A DNA stretch of 24,920 nucleotides from Candidatus Pacearchaeota archaeon. GTDB lineage: Archaea > Nanoarchaeota > Nanoarchaeia > Pacearchaeales > GW2011-AR1. Numbering within the stretch: position 1 is the stretch's first letter; each line of letters starts with the position of its first letter. A model generated the notes under the pieces. It worked only from the letters and a program-made list of their open reading frames with translations. It was not told the DNA's origin and did no database searches. The DNA lies in contig NZER01000230.1 of NCBI GenBank assembly GCA_002690445.1, forward strand, positions 1 to 24,920, written 5' to 3'. This document shows positions 5,341 to 12,669 of the stretch, one piece after another. The translations under genes were made by a program, and so were the position numbers.

Positions 5341-5904
5341 TTATAATTCGCAGGTGCATCCAATACGATTGCAATCCCCGCAAGGTCGGCAAATGCAGTT
5401 TTCGCATTCGCAATTATCGCAAAGGTGGCAAGTGCATCCGGAGGCGGGGTTGTCGCAAAGGTCGCAAAGTTCGTTACCAAAGTTAAGTCGTTCCCAGATG
5501 CGAGTCTCGTCGGCATAGCCAAAGGCATTGTTGCTAAAATAAAGCATAGTTCGTCGGCCGCCGATTTTCTTTTCCTCCGCTTCAAATTCGATGTCGATCT
5601 TTACGATGGTCAATGCTTCGCCATGTAGAGAAATCTTTTTCCCAAGATATTCGTCTTTGGCTTCGGCATAGGCCTTGTCATATTGGGCGGCGGCTTCCGC
5701 GAGGTATCTTTCTTTCGAGTTCCGGTATTCCAAAGCGGCTTTTCCGGGGCTGTCGTTAAGCGGGTTCTTCGCGGCATTTCTTGCGGATACCATCGCGGCA
5801 TACTTCTCGGTTTCTGATTCCCAATTAGCGGCGTCAGTAGGATAAGCGGCCTGTTGCTTACGGTGGAGGCGTTGTTCAATCAGGGTTTTTTCTGGCTTGT
5901 TCAT
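5341..5904 (-). CDS. Helical protein with a 13-cysteine metal-binding-like tail
   Basis: A 187-residue protein; the ATG at 5904 follows leader copy 5. The frame extends to 5949, but the extra codons cover the leader and part of the promoter and are rejected. Residues 1-95 are charged and helical (Ala, Glu, Lys, Tyr rich). Residues 96-140 look like a small beta domain. Residues 147-187 hold 13 Cys in 41 positions in CxxC, CxC and CxxxxCxC spacing (for example CDNCECENCICRPCGDC). Such density suggests several zinc sites or a metallothionein-like cluster. I do not recognise the family. It is the first gene after the 5.94-kb promoter and may be among the earliest leftward products. Confidence 0.7.
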   Translation of the reverse strand: MNKPEKTLIEQRLHRKQQAAYPTDAANWESETEKYAAMVSARNAAKNPLNDSPGKAALEYRNSKERYLAEAAAQYDKAYAEAKDEYLGKKISLHGEALTIVKIDIEFEAEEKKIGGRRTMLYFSNNAFGYADETRIWERLNFGNELCDLCDNPASGCTCHLCDNCECENCICRPCGDCNRIGCTCEL

Positions 5905-5913
5905 AGCGGTTTT

Positions 5914-5929
5914 TCCTTTGGTTGAGTTC
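5914..5929 (-). promoter_or_regulatory. Repeated translation leader, copy 5 (first base changed)
   Basis: GAACTCAACCAAAGGA on the minus strand, then AAAACCGCT and the ATG at 5904. It differs from the consensus only in the first base. Confidence 0.7.
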
Positions 5930-5936
5930 ATACTTA

Positions 5937-5965
5937 ATTGTATATACAAAAGAGCTCAATAGCAA
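5937..5965 (-). promoter_or_regulatory. Sigma70-like promoter overlapping palindrome TGTATATACA
   Basis: On the minus strand TTGCTA (5960-5965) and TACAAT (5937-5942) are spaced by exactly 17 bases. The palindrome TGTATATACA (5939-5948, extendable to TTGTATATACAA) covers the -10 region, a usual place for a repressor site. The 19 bases GAGCTCTTTTGTATATACA recur on the plus strand at 13423-13441. It would drive leftward transcription of the small-gene block from 5904. A weak GGGG/CCCC hairpin (5965-5982) upstream may end transcription from the 6032-6796 gene. Confidence 0.55.
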
Positions 5966-6031
5966 GGGGAACCGCTACCCCTAAAGGTAATAAAGGGGGG
6001 CAGAAACAGGGGTTTAGGACCGAGATGTACG

Positions 6032-6796
6032 TTACTTGTTACGCTCTAACTCTTGAGCAATAATCCCGCACCCAAGCCCACAGCTGATGGGTGGCTCCTT
6101 CAAAAAGTTTCCGGCACTTGGGTCTAGCTGGTCAAGGTATAGCGGGGAGCCGTCCGAGTTTTTAAACAAGCTATATTCCAACTCCCGTTCAATCTCTGAC
6201 ATCGTTTTAAAGTGTTCAGGGAAATGCACGCGGATCTTGTTCCAATACCCGCGCCCACCACGGACGCACCCCACGCAATTATTATGATTCATTTCAAGCG
6301 GGGGGAGATACATCGCAGGGATCTCAAGACCTTCCTTCCACAGAAGCCCGAGGCAATCTTCCTTGGAAACATCTTTGCGGATCAGAATCCAGTCTGTGGC
6401 AAGCTCGAAGTTGTATTCGTTGAAGCGTTTAGCGCGTTCTTTCTCTTCCACCGTATAGCCAAAGATGTGGATATCATCCGGTCGTTGGAATTCATAACGG
6501 CACTTCTTTTTCAACTCGACAGTGCACATCGCTCCCCTGTGTGATTTAATGTATTTTGTTTTTCGATAGACATCGAAGTGGTCAACAAAGCCCTTCTTGT
6601 TTTTCAGGATAAGAATCTTTCGCCCTACCCACTTTTCGACATCTAACAGAAATTTCTTATTCGATGGGTGCTCACCCCCTGTGTCGCAATATGCGATGAC
6701 GCACCGGTCTCCATATTCTTGAACCGCTAACTTTGCCGCCACCGCAGATGCCGCCCCACAGGAAAACCAGACTACCACCCTCGGTTTGTCGCTCAT
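6032..6796 (-). CDS. PAPS reductase/ATP pyrophosphatase-family protein
   Basis: A 254-residue soluble protein. The N-terminal PP-loop S12-C-G-A-A-S17 with the following YCDTGGEHPSN (residues 36-46) is the nucleotide-binding signature of the PAPS-reductase/ATP-PPase (CysH-like) family. C91, C174-x2-C177 and C239-x3-C243 add Cys pairs that could bind metal or an Fe-S cluster, common in phage members. Relatives act in sulfate reduction, tRNA or DNA thiolation and other adenylation reactions. The phage substrate is unknown, and DNA or RNA modification is one possibility. SD GAGAGGTGG precedes the ATG. The gene is 14 bases downstream of the VRR-NUC gene. The family call is firm, the reaction is not. 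Confidence 0.8.
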   Translation of the reverse strand: MSDKPRVVVWFSCGAASAVAAKLAVQEYGDRCVIAYCDTGGEHPSNKKFLLDVEKWVGRKILILKNKKGFVDHFDVYRKTKYIKSHRGAMCTVELKKKCRYEFQRPDDIHIFGYTVEEKERAKRFNEYNFELATDWILIRKDVSKEDCLGLLWKEGLEIPAMYLPPLEMNHNNCVGCVRGGRGYWNKIRVHFPEHFKTMSEIERELEYSLFKNSDGSPLYLDQLDPSAGNFLKEPPISCGLGCGIIAQELERNK

Positions 6797-6810
6797 TATG
6801 CCACCTCTCT

Positions 6811-7269
6811 TTATTTATCTAGACCAAGCCAACCAGCGACCAGCTCAATGGCTTCGTCGGCACCGTGGGCGAATGATGAAAACCATCCCCAAGTATTGAA
6901 GTTGGCCAACCACCTTTTCTGTTCCTTTGGGTGGCTGTAGTATTTTCGGCGTTTAAGCTCGACGGCTATGCCCGGAGCGCCACAGGGCGGCCGAGGCCAA
7001 AAGATAAGAAAATCCGGGAACCCTTTCTGGCTCCCCCCTTCGCTGAAAAGAGCTTTGCCAGTATGACCGGATCGCTTCCCTTCGTTCGGCACGTGGGTGA
7101 ACCCTATCCCTTTGGAATTCATCCACGCGACGAAATCACGGGCTTCTTCCCACTCGTAAGGGACGTCGAGCCTCTTTCCCTGTTTCTTCGGGATCTGCTT
7201 TCTATAGAAGCGAAGGATAGACCGTTTGGTGCTTTCTTTGCGTTCCTCCTCTGGAGATTTATCGCTCAT
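6811..7269 (-). CDS. VRR-NUC domain nuclease
   Basis: A 152-residue protein. The core of a PD-(D/E)xK nuclease of the VRR-NUC type is visible: N62-E63, G83-F-P-D86, then V103-E104-L-K106 and Q117 in HPKEQKRW, followed by helices. E63, D86, E104 and K106 would form the metal site. VRR-NUC enzymes cut branched or flap DNA, including Holliday junctions in phage versions. The ATG overlaps the stop of the upstream 50-residue membrane gene (TGATG). It fits with the RecT and Cas4-like genes upstream as part of a recombination or replication-repair set. Confidence 0.85.
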   Translation of the reverse strand: MSDKSPEEERKESTKRSILRFYRKQIPKKQGKRLDVPYEWEEARDFVAWMNSKGIGFTHVPNEGKRSGHTGKALFSEGGSQKGFPDFLIFWPRPPCGAPGIAVELKRRKYYSHPKEQKRWLANFNTWGWFSSFAHGADEAIELVAGWLGLDK

Positions 7270-7421
7270 CAGAAGCGGCTCACTTTATTGATGGCCCTTT
7301 GTAGTCGGCGGTCGGCCCAACGCACCCCAAGAACCCTGACCCCTACGAACACCAAAACCGAGACAATCAAAGCCAAGAGCACCAAACCCCCGACCCCTAA
7401 AACGTCATAGAAAAATTCCAT
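7269..7421 (-). CDS. Small single-TM protein
   Basis: A 50-residue protein not part of any larger frame: an N-terminal MEFFYDVLG, one long hydrophobic segment (about residues 8-32, rich in Val, Leu and Gly) and a basic amphipathic end (RWADRRLQRAINKVSRF). SD GAGAGG lies 8 bases before the ATG at 7421. Its stop overlaps the start of the VRR-NUC gene (TGATG), which supports real translation. Function unknown; small inner-membrane proteins in early phage operons can act in superinfection exclusion or host takeover, but nothing specific is seen. Confidence 0.55.
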   Translation of the reverse strand: MEFFYDVLGVGGLVLLALIVSVLVFVGVRVLGVRWADRRLQRAINKVSRF

Positions 7422-7446
7422 ATCCGACCCTCTCTTTTATTAATAA

Positions 7447-7468
7447 GGGGGGGGCCGTCGCCCCCCCC
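7447..7468 (-). terminator. Terminator downstream of recT
   Basis: Eight G (7447-7454) and eight C (7461-7468) around a 6-base loop form a pure GC stem. On the minus strand it is followed by TTATTAATAAAAG, so it should end leftward transcripts from the recT side. It lies 45 bases after the recT stop and 25 bases before the next small gene's ATG. Confidence 0.65.
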
Positions 7469-7513
7469 GATGTCCCGGCCTGATGGGTTGGCCATCAATT
7501 CAAGACATCAATC

Positions 7514-8416
7514 TCAGCTAAATCCAAAAGCAGGGGCTTCGGTCTTCCCGTTGGCGGGTTCTTTCTTTGTCGCTGCTTTCTTCTTGCGGGTTTTCTTCTT
7601 TGCTTTGGCGGCCTGTGGGCTTTCTGGGGGTGGAGCAATCAATTCGGGCTCTGGTAGCGATTGCATCCTTGTCGCGGCTCCAGGGGCCTCCTGTGGCTCC
7701 TCCTTTGGGGGATTGCTGCTCTCGTTGTCCCAGGATACGACGGTGACCAACTCGTCATTCACGAGCGGGAATAATTTCACAAGGGCTCGAACCCCTGTCT
7801 TGAGCCAAAATTGTTCCGGATGTTTGTCCCAAAGAGAGGTGTCGCGGGATTGTGCCCGAGCCGCAAGGATCCGAGCCTCACTTAAGTATTCGAAATCAAT
7901 AAGCTGATGACGGTCAGCCGGTGGAACGCCATCCTTTAGCCGATAAGCACAGGCAAGAACCCCTAACCATTCTCCCCTATCCCCCTTTAGGTCGATCTCA
8001 TGCCTTACGCTTGGAGGGTGGTGGGAAACGATGCAGTGGTCGTTCTGGTGGACGATTGAAGCATGAACGACGTCGGCGGCCCCCGATCGAATAAGAGCGC
8101 GTCTCATTCCGACATAGCCCGGTGTCAATTTGCAAATCGTAACCCCTTGTCGCTTGTCGCGATATGGGATTAGGTAGGCTTCGTTATATGTAGAGCCCAA
8201 ATTGAGCCCCATTTGTGCGGCTTGCATGATGGCCGTGAATACAGATACCGGTGTGCATTCGAGTAAAATTTTAGGGTTTTCGGCGGCGGCCATGATTGCG
8301 GCCTGTCGAAAACGGTCGGGGTTGATATTGGCGGGGAGTGCCTTCCTAAGCTTGTCGAAATTCTTATCGACCAGTCCTACCAGGGCCGACCGGCCCTCTG
8401 CTTGATTGCTGTTCAT
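7514..8416 (-). CDS. recT: RecT-family single-strand annealing protein
   Basis: A 300-residue protein. Residues 20-215 match the RecT plan: RFRQAAIMAAAENPKIL, then TPVSVFTAIMQAAQMGLNLG (about 56-75), the EAYLIPYRDKR and LTPGYVGMRRA segments, and WDKHPEQFWLKTGVRAL near 195-212. RecT proteins coat and anneal single-stranded DNA and work with a partner 5'-3' exonuclease. The C-terminal 70 residues are Pro/Glu rich, then Lys/Ala rich (AKKKTRKKKAATKK), like a histone-H1 tail, probably DNA binding. AAAGGA lies before the ATG. The Cas4-like nuclease encoded upstream is the likely exonuclease partner. Confidence 0.92.
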   Translation of the reverse strand: MNSNQAEGRSALVGLVDKNFDKLRKALPANINPDRFRQAAIMAAAENPKILLECTPVSVFTAIMQAAQMGLNLGSTYNEAYLIPYRDKRQGVTICKLTPGYVGMRRALIRSGAADVVHASIVHQNDHCIVSHHPPSVRHEIDLKGDRGEWLGVLACAYRLKDGVPPADRHQLIDFEYLSEARILAARAQSRDTSLWDKHPEQFWLKTGVRALVKLFPLVNDELVTVVSWDNESSNPPKEEPQEAPGAATRMQSLPEPELIAPPPESPQAAKAKKKTRKKKAATKKEPANGKTEAPAFGFS

Positions 8417-8419
8417 CTT

Positions 8420-8584
8420 TTAGTCCTTTGTAATTTGGTTGATGGATACTCTTTTAATCACCCGCCCCTCGCGGGGGCAATGGTAACTAACCTTAATGGT
8501 TTTCCTGTCCTTACTCAAAGCCACGACTTTAGCACCGTGGATTAAATGGTCGATGGTTACGCGGTCCCCCGTTCTAATTGCCAT
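8420..8584 (-). CDS. Small SH3/KOW-like beta protein
   Basis: A 54-residue basic protein. The ATG at 8584 is chosen over an upstream start at 8611 because GGAG sits 8-11 bases before it. The sequence (AIRTGDRVTIDHLIHGAKVV, then a charged turn and KVSYHC) has the alternating pattern of a small SH3-like or KOW barrel. Overlap of 11 bases with the upstream gene suggests coupling. Possible nucleic-acid binding; no family recognised. It is directly before recT in the same operon. Confidence 0.6.
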   Translation of the reverse strand: MAIRTGDRVTIDHLIHGAKVVALSKDRKTIKVSYHCPREGRVIKRVSINQITKD

Positions 8585-8987
8585 GCGCTTGGATCTCCTC
8601 GCTGATTGCATCCTTTACCCCTTGGGGAAGAATGTCGTCGGAAAAGTCGGCGGGGTTGTAATTGTAGCAATTTATCGAGTTCATGAAATGAGCCAAGACC
8701 TTCGCGTCCTCCTCGTCGATGCGAAGCTTTTCTGAAACATAGGTGTAGTGGCAAAAGGCCCCGATAGGGTGGATGACGGTTATGCCCCCGTTGCCACTTT
8801 GCATCCATGTTAAAGAAAACTTATGAGGCCCGTCGAAGTCCAGCAGGTCGGGTGCGAGGCACCATGTTAGTTGATACTTTTTGTCTGGGCTTGGGGAGTA
8901 ATAGGCCGAGGCGACTGTGCTATTAACAGCGGCCCCAATGCTGAATAAATTGTCAATTCCGATTGTTCTGGTGATGTCATTAATCAT
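8574..8987 (-). CDS. Hypothetical protein in the recombination operon
   Basis: A 137-residue soluble protein starting MINDITRTIGIDN. It is aromatic-rich in its first half (SAYYSPSPDKKYQLTWCLAP) and has a GNGGITVIHPIGAFCHYTYV stretch near residues 65-84 and a helical acidic C-terminal part (EEDAKVLAHFMNSINCYNY). No catalytic motif is recognised. It begins 3 bases after the stop of the Cas4-like nuclease gene, so it is part of the nuclease-recT operon. Confidence 0.65.
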   Translation of the reverse strand: MINDITRTIGIDNLFSIGAAVNSTVASAYYSPSPDKKYQLTWCLAPDLLDFDGPHKFSLTWMQSGNGGITVIHPIGAFCHYTYVSEKLRIDEEDAKVLAHFMNSINCYNYNPADFSDDILPQGVKDAISEEIQAHGN

Positions 8988-8990
8988 TGC

Positions 8991-10133
8991 TTATACCTTC
9001 GTCACTTGGTGAGATGTTCCTTCGTGTACCGCCGCCGCCTCATAAAGGGCCTTTTCAAATTCGCCCCAATACTCGTTCTTCTTCATGCCTGGAGGCGTCT
9101 TATCCATCACCGCCTTCTTCACTTTGGAAAGCGAGAGGCTTAGGATTGAAGCGATTTCCCCTTGGCTTAATACCTTGGTTAGTTGGGGCCAAGCGGCCCG
9201 AGCGTCAACGGCTCTTCGCGTTACTTCCTTTAGGTAAAATTCTCCGACCGCCTTATCTTTCCCATAGGCCCCCGCCGTCTCAAGCGATGAGCTAAAGAGC
9301 TTCTTGAATGAGCTGCAAGCGTACTCGATGGTCTTATATGCAGAGTGAAGCTGTGCCAGTTCTTCGGGGTCTACAATTTCAGGGTCTCCCTCGACGATAC
9401 TTTTTACCGCGATGAAGCTTTCTTTGAACATGCGTGGATACTCCGAGCAGTCCAATCGAGCGGAACAGAATTTACATGCGTCCGGGGATGGGCTTTTCGT
9501 TTTCCCCTGCATTTCAGCCGCCGCAAGAATCGTTTTCTTGAATTGGCCGAGATAAACTTTGTCTATTTTTTGAGTGTGGTCTTTCCATTTACCAAATCGC
9601 GGGTGCGCTTCGCCAACGGTCACTTGTCCCGATTCCGGCCACCCGTAGGTTGCCACGGCCAAAGCCGCGTATCCGGCGGTCTGTGCGAAGTAACTTGTGC
9701 CGGGTGCCCGGCCAAACTTCCAATCCCAGACCATTAGATCCTGACTGGTCCGAGCTACGACGTCGGCGTGGCCAGTAAGCCAAACCTCATGCTCTTCCCC
9801 GTCAATTTCTACGACTCCGAGCTTTGCTTGCATAGCCACTTCGGTTTCAACATTATCTCCCATGAACGGGGCAAGGTTTTCATCCCAAAGTTTTTTCGCC
9901 ATCCAGAAGCAGATCTGCAAATCCTCGATTTCGCTCAATGGAAACTTGAGTTGAACTTCGGGGAAGTCCGGGATCTGTCCTTTCGAGTCGATGTAATATT
10001 GGATACCAAGGTGCGCGGCGGACCCCTGTTGGCTATACGGGGTTTCCGGGTTCCACGGATTATCTGTCATCCCGTAAGAGGAACACGCGAGCACTCCCTT
10101 AAGCGAAGAGCATCTGTAATAAATTCTTTTCAT
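8991..10133 (-). CDS. Cas4/RecB-like PD-(D/E)xK exonuclease with Fe-S site (DUF2800-like)
   Basis: A 380-residue protein. Nuclease motifs are H41 (GSAAHLG), D124 (GHADVV), D137-x-K139 (VWDWKFG) and Q151-x3-Y155. Cys8 or Cys17 near the N-terminus plus C220-x2-C223-x5-C229 match the split Fe-S cluster of Cas4 and AddB nucleases. This layout is typical of the phage DUF2800 family, thought to give the 5'-3' resection partner for a single-strand annealing protein; recT lies two genes downstream. A helical region follows (residues 240-380). The ATG at 10133 is preceded by leader copy 6. Family confidence is high; polarity of cutting is inferred. Confidence 0.88.
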   Translation of the reverse strand: MKRIYYRCSSLKGVLACSSYGMTDNPWNPETPYSQQGSAAHLGIQYYIDSKGQIPDFPEVQLKFPLSEIEDLQICFWMAKKLWDENLAPFMGDNVETEVAMQAKLGVVEIDGEEHEVWLTGHADVVARTSQDLMVWDWKFGRAPGTSYFAQTAGYAALAVATYGWPESGQVTVGEAHPRFGKWKDHTQKIDKVYLGQFKKTILAAAEMQGKTKSPSPDACKFCSARLDCSEYPRMFKESFIAVKSIVEGDPEIVDPEELAQLHSAYKTIEYACSSFKKLFSSSLETAGAYGKDKAVGEFYLKEVTRRAVDARAAWPQLTKVLSQGEIASILSLSLSKVKKAVMDKTPPGMKKNEYWGEFEKALYEAAAVHEGTSHQVTKV

Positions 10134-10139
10134 TGATTT

Positions 10140-10156
10140 TCCTTTTGGTTGAGTTA
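10140..10156 (-). promoter_or_regulatory. Repeated translation leader, copy 6 (one extra A)
   Basis: Minus strand TAACTCAACCAAAAGGA, one A longer than copies 1-4, 6 bases before the ATG of the Cas4-like nuclease. It shows the element is not restricted to the 4.3-5.9 kb block. Confidence 0.7.
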
Positions 10157-10221
10157 ATACAATTTATTTACCAAGCCTTTAAGCCCGGAGCAATTTATTG
10201 GCACCCCCTGACATTATTTAC

Positions 10222-10785
10222 TTAGAACGGAACGTCCGGAATTGTTTTTCTCAGGGATAGAATTGACCGCCTTACTGGTCCAGAACAACCCACGGTGGGG
10301 CAATTCCCAATCTCGCACTTGAGCTTGTTTGCTTCTTGAAGAGCTTCAAGCGTTGAATCAAACGGGGCGGATAGAGCGTCCTTCGAATCCCAAAATGAAC
10401 TTAGGTCGTCTTCGTCGTGCTCGCGTGAACATTTGCTGCACCACCACGTTGCAAATTGGTCGGCGGCCGGGGCTCTTATTCTTAAGCGGCGTAGGGCTTT
10501 CTTCAACCCGCATTGGCACCGCCGGTCTTCGCACCCTCCCCCTTTATGCCCGGTGATGTCGGGGGCGCTTTCCCGCAGCAAGTCAATCGCTTCTTCGGGT
10601 GGGGCGGTGCGTTCCCGATGTGCCCGTGCAAGGTATTTGCAAAGCTCTTCGTATCCACATCGGCAATAAGAGTGGTCTTCGCACCCAATTGCGTGTCCTG
10701 CAAATTGCAACGCCTTGCGGAACAAAGCATGGGGTTCGTCTTCTTTACTTTTTCGACCCTTTGTGGTCTGACTTGGGTTATCCAT
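10222..10785 (-). CDS. Cys-rich protein with duplicated CED-x2-4-C-x-CG motifs
   Basis: A 187-residue protein. The ATG at 10785 is preceded by GAGGTGGCA; a GTG two codons earlier is possible. Two similar modules are visible: G34-C35-E-D-x4-C41-x-C43-G at 30-46 and G84-C85-E-D-x3-C90-x-C92-G at 79-93, each led by a GH and followed by a helix rich in Leu and basic residues. A third site, C116-x2-C119 with C157, C162 and C167, may close another zinc knuckle. This looks like an internal duplication of a metal-binding unit. Function unknown; its place between helicase and nuclease suggests DNA work. Confidence 0.65.
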   Translation of the reverse strand: MDNPSQTTKGRKSKEDEPHALFRKALQFAGHAIGCEDHSYCRCGYEELCKYLARAHRERTAPPEEAIDLLRESAPDITGHKGGGCEDRRCQCGLKKALRRLRIRAPAADQFATWWCSKCSREHDEDDLSSFWDSKDALSAPFDSTLEALQEANKLKCEIGNCPTVGCSGPVRRSILSLRKTIPDVPF

Positions 10786-10822
10786 TGCCACCTCTGATGG
10801 GGTTTGCGTGATGTTGTTTCAT
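10778..10822 (-). CDS. Possible 14-residue leader peptide
   Basis: A tiny frame (MKQHHANPIRGGNG) begins 3 bases after a degenerate leader copy (CAACTCAACCAAAAGCAG) and ends inside the start of the next gene, overlapping its ATG by 8 bases. It could couple translation of the Cys-rich gene or be chance. The SD part of the leader is damaged here. Confidence 0.2.
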   Translation of the reverse strand: MKQHHANPIRGGNG

Positions 10823-10824
10823 CT

Positions 10825-10840
10825 GCTTTTGGTTGAGTTG
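10825..10840 (-). promoter_or_regulatory. Repeated leader, degenerate copy 7
   Basis: Minus strand CAACTCAACCAAAAGC keeps the upstream block but loses the GGA of the SD. It lies about 40 bases before the ATG at 10785, which has its own SD. Conservation of the upstream block without an SD suggests a role other than ribosome binding. Confidence 0.5.
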
Positions 10841-10884
10841 CTGGAACGGTGGCGGGGTTGCAATGCGACCCCGTCGCCTCCCCT

Positions 10885-12642
10885 TTACATAATGTCCTTC
10901 GACCCCTCTAACCAATCCGTTTGATATCTTAGTTTTACTTCGAAACAAAAGTTCCCGTTGTATTTCGTAGCCCTCCGTTCGACTCCGTCGATGGCTTCGA
11001 GGCGTCGATAGAAGTTACGGTTCCCCATTCCTCGCCGCCCTGTATTCTTAGCGAACGTCTGGAACGCATTGTGGAGGTCTGGCTGTTTTTCGATACCGCT
11101 TTTGAATTGTCCGTTCTCATCTTTAGCGAGACAAGAATTAGCGAAGTCATTAACCGAGTCGGAGTTTTGAGCCCAATCCTTCATCGCGGCATTGTGGCTC
11201 GAAAGCTCCGGATACTTACCCCTCGCCATTAGTTCGGCACAGGCCCAAACTAGACGTTGAACAATCTCGTGTCTGACCTCCATGATAGAATCGACGATCT
11301 GGTCGGCCTCCCTATAGCCCGGAGTGCTGTGGCTCCATCGCTTCCCAAACTTAATCAAAATGAAACGCCGATAAAAACCGGGCGATTGGTCAGCGGCGGG
11401 TGGGAGGCTGTTGCAGGATAGGATATGCCCGGCCTCCGGCCTGAATGAAAAGCTATCCCCCCCTTTATACTCGCCGCGTATCAAGTCGCCGGTTACGGCA
11501 CTTTTAAAGGTGTCGCTTTTGAATACAGACCCCTCGTCTAGCTCCGTTACTAGATTTATTTTCTTCCCCATCAAATCCACGGTCCCGAAGCGACCCCACG
11601 TGTCTGGGCTGGTGACCGTCACGTCTCCCGCATTGAAAAGGCGGCGGGCTATTTCCATGAAGAGGCTTTTCCCGTTCTCCCCGGCCCCTTCGAAAACAAC
11701 CACTTTCTGATAACGAGTCGCTAGTCCACAAAGCGATGCTCCGAGAAATTCTTCTATTGTTTGAACCTTGGCCGCCGCGTCTTCATCGCCATCGAATAAG
11801 GAAACCATATAGTTGTGCCACGCGGCGGGGGCATTTTTTTCGCTTCGTAGGTTTACAACCTCGGTCAGCTTTGGCCGGGGCGTTGGTTTATTATACGTGT
11901 GGCGCTTAAACTCTTCAAAGCCCGGTGCCATGTAGCGAACCATCCCGTCTTTGCATGGCATGTGAATCAATGTCTGCTTCACCGAATAGGACGGGTCGCG
12001 CTTCGGCTGGAGGTTGGTTAAAAGAACAACCCCCGGAACCTCCTCCACGAAAGGGCTGGTCTCGTGGATAATCGAATGGTCGTTGGTAGCCATAAAGTCG
12101 AGCGCTAGAATGTTACGCTTGTTCATGGTTATGGTTTTCCCGGTGGAGGTAGTGTCGCCATCCCCCGCATCGAGTCCGTGGAGCAGCCTGAAAAGGTAAT
12201 AACGCTCCGGTGCCTCTGCTCGCTTCCAGATCCCCAAGTTGCTCTGGTAAAGCCACAGACCCCCTTCGGTGATAATTGGGGCGGCCCCGTTTTGTCTCTC
12301 CCACCCGGCCTTGACTATTTGCCATAAATCAATTTCGTCATTGTACTTTACCACCCGCAGCGGGATTCCGTTGTCGTCGACCTCCTGAATGTACTCTTCG
12401 AAAAATGCGATTAGCTGGCGCTTTCGAGCGGTGTCTCTGCTCCATGCTCCGAGCGATGGGATGGGGTGGGACGGCCCGGTTTCCTTGTCCTTCTGCCCCC
12501 ATTGCGGTGGGCAATTAAAGCCGGGGTCTTCAAGTAAATCGTGTTCAATCCAGTCGTCCTCCTTTAGATGATTAAGCCCCCGAACGTTGCTTTGTGCTTT
12601 GCCCCTCGTAACCTTCACCCTTCGCCCCGACTCCTGCTTCAT
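10885..12642 (-). CDS. D5-like SF3 replicative helicase
   Basis: A 585-residue protein; the ATG at 12642 follows GGGAGG by 9 bases, while a TTG at 12693 lacks an SD. Residues 140-300 resemble the D5 N-terminal domain. The SF3 AAA+ core shows Walker A G319-AGENGK-S326, Walker B NLVTELDE (363-370), sensor-1 N411 in HILSCNSLPP and arginine fingers R425-R426. Such helicases form hexamers that unwind DNA at phage and plasmid origins. No archaeo-eukaryotic primase or Toprim motif is visible in the first 140 residues, so it seems to be a helicase without a fused primase. The C-terminal part has a winged-helix look (GNRNFYRRLEAIDGVERR). The neighbouring repeat-rich region is a natural loading site. 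Confidence 0.9.
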   Translation of the reverse strand: MKQESGRRVKVTRGKAQSNVRGLNHLKEDDWIEHDLLEDPGFNCPPQWGQKDKETGPSHPIPSLGAWSRDTARKRQLIAFFEEYIQEVDDNGIPLRVVKYNDEIDLWQIVKAGWERQNGAAPIITEGGLWLYQSNLGIWKRAEAPERYYLFRLLHGLDAGDGDTTSTGKTITMNKRNILALDFMATNDHSIIHETSPFVEEVPGVVLLTNLQPKRDPSYSVKQTLIHMPCKDGMVRYMAPGFEEFKRHTYNKPTPRPKLTEVVNLRSEKNAPAAWHNYMVSLFDGDEDAAAKVQTIEEFLGASLCGLATRYQKVVVFEGAGENGKSLFMEIARRLFNAGDVTVTSPDTWGRFGTVDLMGKKINLVTELDEGSVFKSDTFKSAVTGDLIRGEYKGGDSFSFRPEAGHILSCNSLPPAADQSPGFYRRFILIKFGKRWSHSTPGYREADQIVDSIMEVRHEIVQRLVWACAELMARGKYPELSSHNAAMKDWAQNSDSVNDFANSCLAKDENGQFKSGIEKQPDLHNAFQTFAKNTGRRGMGNRNFYRRLEAIDGVERRATKYNGNFCFEVKLRYQTDWLEGSKDIM

Positions 12643-12669
12643 TGCTTTTAGCCTCCCGCTAAATAAAGA

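Noticed and set aside
5905..5949. Earlier start for the Cys-rich gene
   Set aside because: The extension covers the leader and part of the promoter; the ATG at 5904 has the leader SD.
5965..5982. Terminator for the 6032-6796 gene
   Set aside because: The AGGGG/CCCCT stem has only 5 pairs and a poor T-run, too weak to call with confidence.
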